This document shows positions 55,968 through 64,000 of a stretch of 64,000 bases of DNA, piece by piece. The DNA comes from Megalonaias nervosa (lineage: Eukaryota > Mollusca > Bivalvia > Unionida > Unionidae). The stretch is from NCBI GenBank assembly GCA_016617855.1, contig JAECUM010004345.1, positions 166,732 through 230,731 of the forward strand, given 5' to 3'. The stretch's first letter is position 1; each line of letters begins with the position of its first letter. The notes under the pieces were generated by a model, which was not told where the DNA came from, searched no databases, and worked only from the letters and a program-made list of their open reading frames with translations. Position numbers and translations under genes: made by a program.

Positions 55968-57140
55968 CATACCTGTCAACTCTCCTGGCGTTAGAAAAAA
56001 TTGCCCGATTTTGGGGGTTGTTCCACGCCTACCTCCCGATTTCAAATTATCTCTCGATTTTTGCTGAGAACTCCTGATTATTACATTTTTCTTCAGTAGA
56101 TAGAATGTTAAATTTAAACATTATTCAAGTAAATTTATGAATGTTTCTAACAGTACAACAATACTTAAACCAGAAAATAAACCACAACAAACAATAAACC
56201 ACAACAATAAAATTGTCAGCAATTAGTTTCAATCCTAAGAATAATCACTGTGATGCTGTAGCACAGGGGTCTCAAACTCAAACCACCCTGAGGGCCGCAT
56301 GAGGGCATATTTCGATGGCCCAAGGGCCACACTACCTTTGTTATCTCACATAACACCTTTTGATGCAAATCATTTTGCGGGCCACAGTATATGGCTTGGT
56401 GGGCCGTGTGTCTGAAACCCCTGCTGTAGCATCTCCGTTCCCACCAAAGAAACTTGCACGAGTGAACACGTTGCATTACTTTACCGTATATATAAACGTT
56501 AATTGCCATAATTAAATTAAAAGGAATGGAGAAACATACCAAGCAGCTTATGTACCCTTAAAAATTTTTAGAACAAATATGTTATATAGTAAAAAATGTT
56601 AAATGCCTTTCTAGTTGAGAATAAAAAAAGGATATAAAACGTGGGAAAATAAGACGTCACATGTACGGAACATGTAGCCTGAGACTGAGCATTTAGGTAC
56701 CGCTAGTTACAATAAAATTGGGCATTGTTGATTTGCCAATCAATTTCTGGTGCGTACATAACACGATCTGTATGTAGCACATGGTTTCTTTGAATTATGT
56801 CGGAGGGCCAGCCCTTTTCACAAGATAACTGCAATAAGGATTAACTGTTAATTAGTCACGCTAGTTTTCTTTGCATGTTTACTTATGACTAACCTTTAGC
56901 TATTGTGCAGTTGGGCCACAGCTGACCAGAATATGAAAAGAGTGCACGTCCTGGAAGGAAAAAAAGGGCGTCACAGGGAGAAACGGCGCGTCCTTTCAGA
57001 ATTTCACGCGTATTGGACCCGGAAGATAGGTCAATATTTAGTGAAAACGAGGCTTAAAAAATGCATCTAAAAACGTCCCGATTTTAGGTCCCATTTTCAT
57101 TCAGTATCCCTACCTGGCTTTTGAAAAGTTGACAGGTATG
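55968..57140. mobile_element. CATACCTGTCAACT TIR element, full-length copy
   Basis: Bounded by perfect 14-base inverted repeats: catacctgtcaact (55968-55981) and agttgacaggtatg (57127-57140). Subterminal sequence just inside both ends has cccgatttt-like blocks. A second, inverted and truncated copy lies at 11371-12553. No transposase frame is recognised; the element is presumably non-autonomous. A hAT-like insertion at 56264-56423 is nested inside. Confidence 0.78.
56264..56423. mobile_element. hAT-like MITE, 160 bp, with perfect 8-bp duplication
   Basis: Starts caggggtctcaaactc and ends gtctgaaacccctg. The flanking ctgtagca is duplicated exactly at 56256-56263 and 56424-56431. The GGGCCGC / gggccaca core resembles a widespread non-autonomous hAT type with CAGGGGTCTCAAACTC ends. 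The related element at 11.9 kb lacks the insertion (ggcggaaatggagatgtgat), an empty site. Confidence 0.88.
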
Positions 57141-57185
57141 TTTATCCTTAATACAGTATATTCATGACATTACTTTGTCATAAGT

Positions 57186-57434
57186 GGGGCCCCGAGTGGT
57201 CTAAAGCGCTCACCGTTACGGATCACTGCCATCTCACCTCTGTCTGCGTGAGTTCGAGTCCCAGGTTCGGCTAACGTTGGTGTGTGAGAAGGCCTGCCAG
57301 TAGCTTCTCGTGGGTCGGTGGTTCTTCCCGGGGTTTTCCAGGGTTCTTTCTCCACCAATTATACTGGCCGCCATGTATAGTCTATCTTGTGCTGAAAAAT
57401 GGGGTTAAACTCTACAACAACAACAACAACAACA
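57186..57434 (+). mobile_element. SINE family B, full length with perfect target duplication
   Basis: Begins ggggccccgagtggtcta, has B-box-like gagttcgagtccc, the family body and a (CAA)n tail. The flank actttgtcataagt is duplicated exactly (57172-57185 and 57435-57448). It lacks a few bases of the head relative to the 20951 copy (ggctgagt). Probably a recent insertion. Confidence 0.93.
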
Positions 57435-57691
57435 ACTTTGTCATAAGTAGTGGAGTCAGTGTTGCAACCCAGCTACTTCCTCTAGAAAATTAAAAGTTTT
57501 GTTGTGTTTTGTTTTTTTTATAATGAGGGCAAAACATTTTAGAATAAAATAAAAGTTTGTCCATACCGACAATTGTTAGGATTTAAACACACACTCTTGA
57601 TATGTGGAATAAAACTCGAAAAGAGTGTAATGGGAAATTGAGAATTACAACAGAAAACATGCAGTGGAGGGATAAGAAATAGATGGAACTA

Positions 57692-57829
57692 TGTTGTTGT
57701 TGTTGTTATAGGGTTTAACGCCATTTTTCAGCACAAGATAGGCTTTACATGGCGGCCAGTATTAATGGTGGAGGAAGAACCCTGGAAAATCCCGGGAAGA
57801 ACCACCGACCCACGAGAAGCTACTGGTAA
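57692..57829 (-). mobile_element. SINE family B, inverted, truncated
   Basis: Runs from (GTT)n through gggtttaacgccatttttca and catggcggccagtattaatg to ccacgagaagctactgg. The tRNA head is missing. Confidence 0.88.
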
Positions 57830-58267
57830 TGCTAGGGCACATTTTTGGCCATGTACAATATTGGGATTGAAGAACATTATAAAACAAAATATATATTTTC
57901 GTACAACGGACCAGCGAAACAAGAGAACCATGTCACCAGACAACATAAAAATTAGTGGACTCGTCAGAATATGAAGACAGTTTAAGGTCTCCGGCCACGT
58001 ATATTGTACAAACGTGTGATAATATTAAGGTCATAAAAAACAACACATTTGTTATGTATGAACACCATACAAATGTTGAAGTAGACTTAAGAATTCACTT
58101 TTTTTAAATGAAAGGAACATTCGGCAATCTTCGTACACAATCGGTAGTTTCCGCGTGCCAACAACGGATATGACGTACATTTATCCCTTCTATTCAACCT
58201 AACCATTCAAGTGTTTAATTTCCCCACGTAAATGTCTGTGTAAAATATTAATGTTTATAATGTCTTA
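57830..58267. other. Intergenic: nothing recognised
   Basis: Unique-looking sequence with no supported feature. Confidence 0.5.
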
Positions 58268-58552
58268 AAACCACTCCGATGGCCTAGTGGTTAGAGCATC
58301 CGCATCAGCTGCGTCATTCCAAAGACTTATAAAAATGGTACTAACAACTGCCTCGCTAAGGACTCAGCATTAAGAGGACTGGTTGGCCTGGTGTCAGGAT
58401 AATGTGACTGGGTGGACATCATGCTACATGTCTGCGGCCTGATGCCCTTGTGCTAGACATGATTTATAAACTGCCACACTGCAGGCATGATAGTGATATG
58501 ACTGAAAAATTGTTAAACTATGTTAAAAATCGACACACACACACACACACAC
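58268..58552 (+). mobile_element. SINE family A with deleted B box
   Basis: The head ccgatggcctagtggttaga is intact, but the sequence jumps from gcatcagctgcgtc to attccaaagactt, removing the B box. The body and (CA)n tail (58532-58551) are present. It should be unable to be transcribed by Pol III from its own promoter. Confidence 0.87.
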
Positions 58553-61014
58553 ATTTAATGATGAAATAAGCATCATTAGCCATGATAACAGGCTGGGTCA
58601 ATCACTTCAGAAAGAACTAAATATTTGATGCTAATAAATACACAAGTTTCAAATCAGCTATATTTACAGTACAGCTTCAATATTAATAGAATTTATGCTG
58701 GGGTTTGGACTGAGACACGGAAATGCCAGTCAAGGGGAGACAAATAATGTAACCGTATGACGGGGATTTCCTTGGCTCGGTACAAATAACAACATAGATT
58801 AATTTTCTCACTCACATTTTTTCCAGTTAATTAAAATAACCCGTCATTTTTGCAATGTAGTTAGCAGATTCAACACATAGTATTAATCCAGTACTATTAT
58901 TGCCTCTCACTCCACATAAATGTCATCATGTTTTGTACTCTTTTATGAAAATCTAAATAATTATCTAAGTAGAATCTAGATTGCTTGCTGACAACACATA
59001 AAATAATTTTTCAAGCATAAAGTGTTCTCAGAATGTTTTATTTTTTTTTAATTGACTGGCATCATAATCCTTCCAGAGCATGACAAAGAACACTTCTGAA
59101 GGTTTGTGTACCCATTTTTGTCAGTACACCTTGTATTTTGGCCAAATGACTTCAGATGAGCACAACAGAAACTGCATGTTGTACTTTTAACTGATATTAG
59201 TTCTTGTATTATATTATTATATTTGCAAATTGGTTAAAATATCAGCTGCCACTAGAACAAACAATTCCTTAACTTCACCAGAAGATTGTCCCAAACATTC
59301 ATATTATTTTTTAATAAACCCCTTAATTACATAGTTGTAATTTTTAGGTTACTCAGCAGTAGAATCAGTTACCACGACGGTGTGCTGACATCTATTTATG
59401 CTTTCTCCAGTATATCTGTGTTGATTGTTTCAAAATAGCTTTGAAATGTTTTGTCTTTTGTCGTTTTTAGGAAAGTGTTAGAAACTAACAAAACAAATTG
59501 ATTGGTTTAGTGGCAAGTCATACATTATTTTTTTTTTACTTACTAGCAATTAGCAACATGTAATCCTATCTGTTGGAACTGATTACCATGTACAGTGTCC
59601 GCTATACTCATATGGAGTCAGATGGCCCAAATAAATGTTGCAAGACCAAAATGGATACTATGAATGCAAATATCTAGCTTATTATACAAGTATAAATCAA
59701 TCGTTTAAACAAATTAAACTGGAAACAGATCTGAAATAAAATACACCGAATTGAAAGAATGGTTAACTGAACAGTCTACCTACACATTACAAAGCCAGTG
59801 AGAAGAAGATTTATACAACAAAAAAAAGTGTCATTCATGTGGATAACGAGTGGCGGGCAGGCAGTGTTGACCGATGGTACAAATCCATTTTGACAGTAAA
59901 AAATAGTTACATAAAATACGCCTGGACTGAAAACAGTGAAGATGAAAGGGGGGGGGGGGGCCACATACACGATGCTTTTAGAGAAATTTTCAAAGAGCAA
60001 TAATATGACAAGATATTGTTTTGCTCAGGAAAAGTTTGGGGGGGTTGCAAAAGGATAGTTATAATTTTTTTGAAAAAGAAGGCATTTATTATTTTTAAAC
60101 TTATAAGACAAAAACATGTACATTAAGATTTAGTAGAAATCTAAAGACTAGAACATGGAAGTATTTAACACAATGTGCAAACAGAAAATGTGTCTGTGTG
60201 TAATGGAGTTTGTATCATATATGACCTTTCATCAATTACGTACAACTCCCACAACACTATCGGGGTTGTGTTGATGAGAATATGTGAAATTCTCACAAAG
60301 CTAATTGGAAAATTCACAGCAGACAAATATGCATTAATTCATTAGAAGCAAGCAAGGAAGAGAACATCGGATTAACTTATTCGATTACCAGACAGTAGAA
60401 ACATTTCGAAAATTTACATGTTAAAATGGTGCAACAGAACTTCAAAATACAATTTTTAAAAAAGGACCGCCTTCTTAACTATATTGTACCAGAAGTACAC
60501 CTACCTGCTCATAATAGTATCAAGGAGAATGAAAATGAGTTCTTGAAAGATAAAAGGTGATGATCGTTTCTATACAACTTGTTTGAAGTAAAATCTTGTA
60601 CAGCTAAAATATTGTAGATATACAGATTTTGAAGACACTATTTTTGAGAACTTTATTTTGACTCCCTATAGTATTTGAATTAAATTACAAAATAGAGAAT
60701 ACTATCAATATACTTCTCATGTGGTTGCATTCAGTGCACGCAATGGAGCACAATCGTTCTTCGGGCAATGCACTTCAGAGTCTGGCAATACACTTCAGAG
60801 TCGGACAACAAATTAAAGGAGAATCAACCTTGTCCTGCGGTCCAGTTTAATAAATTGATTAACAAGTTAACTTAGTAACTAAAAACAACCAAAAATTTAC
60901 AACACTAAATTCAATTGTTCGTATTCAAACTTTTTATTGAAGTGATAACTATACTTTTACATTTAGCAATAATGATTCCATGAACAGTGTTACGAATCTA
61001 TTATTTTAGCCTAA
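58553..61014. other. Intergenic: nothing recognised
   Basis: AT-rich sequence with a (G)12 run at about 59949-59960. No exon, SINE or array could be supported. The minus-strand frame at 59776-60000 has no recognisable family. Confidence 0.5.
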
Positions 61015-61800
61015 ATAACAGAAAAGAGCGAAAACTAACAAGTTTTGCAAAATTAAACAAAAATTCTGTTCCTAGAATACAAAGTGAAACTTTAAAAGGA
61101 ACTTGCAGTGTTGTAAATTAAATCAAAAATAGTCCTAAAAGTTCTATCACAAATCCAAATGTATGACGTTCCAATTGAATCCCAGCGATATTCCAAATAA
61201 ATTCCAATATTTAATGTGTTGAAGTACCTGTAGTCTTGAACGTGCTAATGTGCCAATATCCATTAGTTTGGCGATGTGCTAATACTTTTGATGTATCACA
61301 GTAATATAATCCACAGTTTTCTTGTCTGAATTCACTATAATTCTACATTAATGTTCAAGTCCAAGAATATTATTGAGCACTTTGTAATTCTGTGAAAAAT
61401 AATTTGAATAAATAATTCCACCCAAGTTAAAAACTGATCTCAGCAGTAAGAATTATTCTGCTTTGGAGTTAAGGCAAGAGCAAGTTATTCGTAGGTAAAG
61501 AAATTGTATACCCCTCTTCTTTACCTAGGTCGCAGTTACCATTTTCTGAACATACTCTATTAACTTAACGGAACTTTACATTCTAGACGTTTCTAAGGTC
61601 AGAATCAAGACTGCATCTTTAACTAAAATTCATATAAACATATTTACTGTTGATAAATGATCTGAATATTTAATCCACAATCAGAGAGAAATATTTACCC
61701 ATGTATTCTGTTGTTCACAAAATAAATGTCACTGGTAAAGTACATCATGAGCTTGGTTTTGGACAAGGTCAAGTACAAAATACAGATATATAGAACATAC
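61015..61800. repeat. Direct duplication, copy 1
   Basis: Aligns in order with 62425-63200. Shared blocks include cctagaatacaaagtgaaa, tgtctgaattca, gtccaagaata, gtgaaaaataattt, cagagagaaatatt and aaggtcaagt. Diverged, with many small indels; no coding signal. Confidence 0.75.
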
Positions 61801-62424
61801 TATCATTAATAAAAGGCAACAAACAATACAAATAAATTATACATAACATATGCAGAGCACGGTGTTTTGAGATTTTATATAAAAATAAGGCAGGCTAATC
61901 AATGTACAAATTTCACCATTATTTCCAGATGCGTAAACTGATCTTTGACTGTAATAAGTTTAACCGCTAATGATGCATTCATATTTTGAAAAAAATTAAC
62001 AGTACTGATATGAAACAATTATATTTGTAATATTTGTAAAATTATTGCACGGCATGGCTGGAGATGTTTCAGAGGTTATTGATATATACTTGATCGATAA
62101 TGGACCTGACAAAAGTATAACTATACAACAAGGCTTTGGAAAATCTACATCTGCTGTTGTGTTAGCTGCTTACAAATGTAAACGTAATCAAGGGTCAGGT
62201 CCTGATTAATAGTGGAGAACATTACCAGTCAATGAAATGAATTTTATCGCAAACAAAGAACAGTCTACTGGCTGGGCTTCTTTCTGAACAGTTTGTCTAC
62301 TTGCCTTCAGTACTTAATTCTTTCATAACACGAGTTCCACCTGGTGGTTTTTCTTTGGAATTTGGTGATGCAACTTCTGAATCAACATTTTTTGTCATTT
62401 TTACAGCATTTTGACTCTATTCTT

Positions 62425-63200
62425 AAACTAAGTAAAAGAAAAGAGCTAAACCCAATAAGTTTTCAACAAATAACTTATTTCCCTAGAATACAAAGTGAAA
62501 ACTTTAAAAGAACTCACAGTATTGCGAATTAATTCTTAAATAGTCCAAACAGTTTTATCACCAGTCCTAATAAATAAAGTTCTGATTAAATTCCAGTGGT
62601 ATTCGAAATAAGATTCAACACTGAACATGTTGATATGCCTTTAGTGACTTGTGACATGGAAATGTGACAACAGTCGTATGATGAATCACAATAATATAAT
62701 CCAAGATGCCTTTGTCTGAATTCAATGTAATTCCAAGTTAATGTTTCTGTCCAAGAATAGTATTGAAGAACGCTTTATATTTCCAGTGAAAAATAATTTT
62801 GAATAAATTGTTCCAACTAAAAGAAATGCTGAACACAACAAAAAGGCTGATTCTGCTGCAAGATGTTAAAGCAAGAATTATTAATTTTCAAGTAAACAAG
62901 ATTACATAAAAAAAGACACAAAAGAAGAGCCAGCATATAGGTGCAAAGCTCATTTCTAGAAAATTCAAAGTTGCAAAAGAAAAAAAATCTGTTACTAAAA
63001 TTATGATATAGATAATAATCCTAATATTTAGCCCACTCTCAGAGAGAAATATTAACTATTTATTATTTCATTACCAAAATCAAAACAACATCATTGTCCC
63101 TAATTAGGTACACGGTGAACTTAATTTTAGTTAAGGTCAAGTCCAAAATAATGATACATAACATATCATCATGGAGGAAAAAAACTAACAAAAAATACAG
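62425..63200. repeat. Direct duplication, copy 2
   Basis: Second copy of the 61015-61800 block, same orientation, about 1.4 kb away. 61801-62424, between the copies, holds nothing recognised. Confidence 0.75.
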
Positions 63201-64000
63201 ATTGAACATACATAACCGTATGACACATCCCTTAGATGATTATATGCAAATCACTACAAGTATTATGATGAATATAATTTAGCATATATGAAGTCGGTAT
63301 CAATAACAGGTATTTGAAACGAAAATGAGGGCGCATGTTTGTGATAATGAAGCACAAGGTAACTGTATATATGCGAACTCTATTTGTAATGTATCCAATA
63401 GTTCCATCAAAATAAAGAATTTTAATTCATATTTCAGAAAAGACCACTTTGCTGACATCAGAAGAGGTAGAATAAGAAAGTAGGAAATGTGGACCAGAAT
63501 CGAAAAGCGTAGAGGATTTAACTGCATAGATATTTTAATTTAAAATTCCCACAGCTGAATACCTTACTTGTACTTCTACTCCAAATAGTTAGCTTATAGT
63601 AACATAAATCTAATAGGAATGTTAACCTTTTAAACTACTGACATATACGTACCGTCAAACTACTGACATATACGTACCGTGAGACCGTAAAGTCTAGCTG
63701 TTAGCAATGACGGCACATAACACATTCTACATTAAACAACTCTTCTCCTCCTCCTCCTCCTCCTCCTCATACCTTCTACTACGACTACTACCTCAAACAA
63801 AGGATCAGATGAAATTCACCTTGCTGAATACATGTAGTGTACATTTGTCTGTCCGTAATTTATTTTCCTCCCTCCTCAAGTGGCAATCTCGTCCATTTGA
63901 ATGTAAATTACTTTTTGCCTTAAAATTAATTATAGTAGGTGCTGCTTTGGTGTATTTTCACTATTCCATCCTGAATCATTTCATCAGCATTCATGAAAAT
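63201..64000. other. Intergenic end: small repeats only
   Basis: A 25-base unit (actactgacatatacgtacc) is duplicated exactly at 63632-63680, and (CTC)n lies at 63743-63769. Nothing else was recognised. Confidence 0.7.

Overview
The window is AT-rich, intron-dominated animal DNA. No operons, ribosome-binding sites or long intronless genes are present. The exon/intron structure, several tRNA-derived SINE families, an RTE-like LINE tail and abundant 21-81 bp minisatellites fit a marine invertebrate. A mollusc, perhaps a bivalve, is my best guess, from general character only.

The main content is one plus-strand gene, an apparent orthologue of CCDC50 (coiled-coil domain-containing 50, Ymer). Eleven consecutive coding exons were assembled by hand from reading frame, splice phase and GT/AG borders: 12-74, 2245-2383, 4765-4858, 8667-8850, 14231-14303, 19726-19837, 24097-24132, 26392-26568, 30278-30732, 32712-32902 and 43092-43187. 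All splice phases agree and together they give 540 codons. The N-terminal exon or exons lie left of the window. A terminal exon probably lies at about 44531-44763, with a poly(A) signal at 44944-44949, but its frame is uncertain. The protein has an N-terminal CCDC50-type region, charged coiled-coil segments with MIU-like ubiquitin-binding helices, a Ser/Pro/Asn-rich disordered middle and a basic C-terminal part.

Inside the 8851-14230 intron lies a THAP zinc-finger coding exon (10350-10679) on the same strand. It is interrupted by a one-base frame shift and followed by a consensus splice donor. It is either a decayed nested gene or a first exon carrying a sequence error.

The introns and the 45-64 kb flank are built from nested repeats: two tRNA-headed SINE families ((CA)n- and (CAA)n-tailed), TIR elements of several kinds, two small hAT-like elements with 8-bp target duplications, a fragment of an RTE-like LINE, decayed Tc1-like transposase, a possible solo LTR, and about 25 micro- and minisatellites. 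Several insertions can be ordered in time because one interrupts another.

Right of about 45 kb no certain gene is seen. The best candidate is a short minus-strand coding-like stretch at 53017-53187. The last 5 kb is AT-rich and holds a diverged 0.8 kb direct duplication. I found no clear new biological system. The most unusual signals are a minisatellite that repeats the donor splice site of a CCDC50 exon, the nested THAP exon, and an unnamed TIR element family whose two copies each carry a separate hAT insertion.
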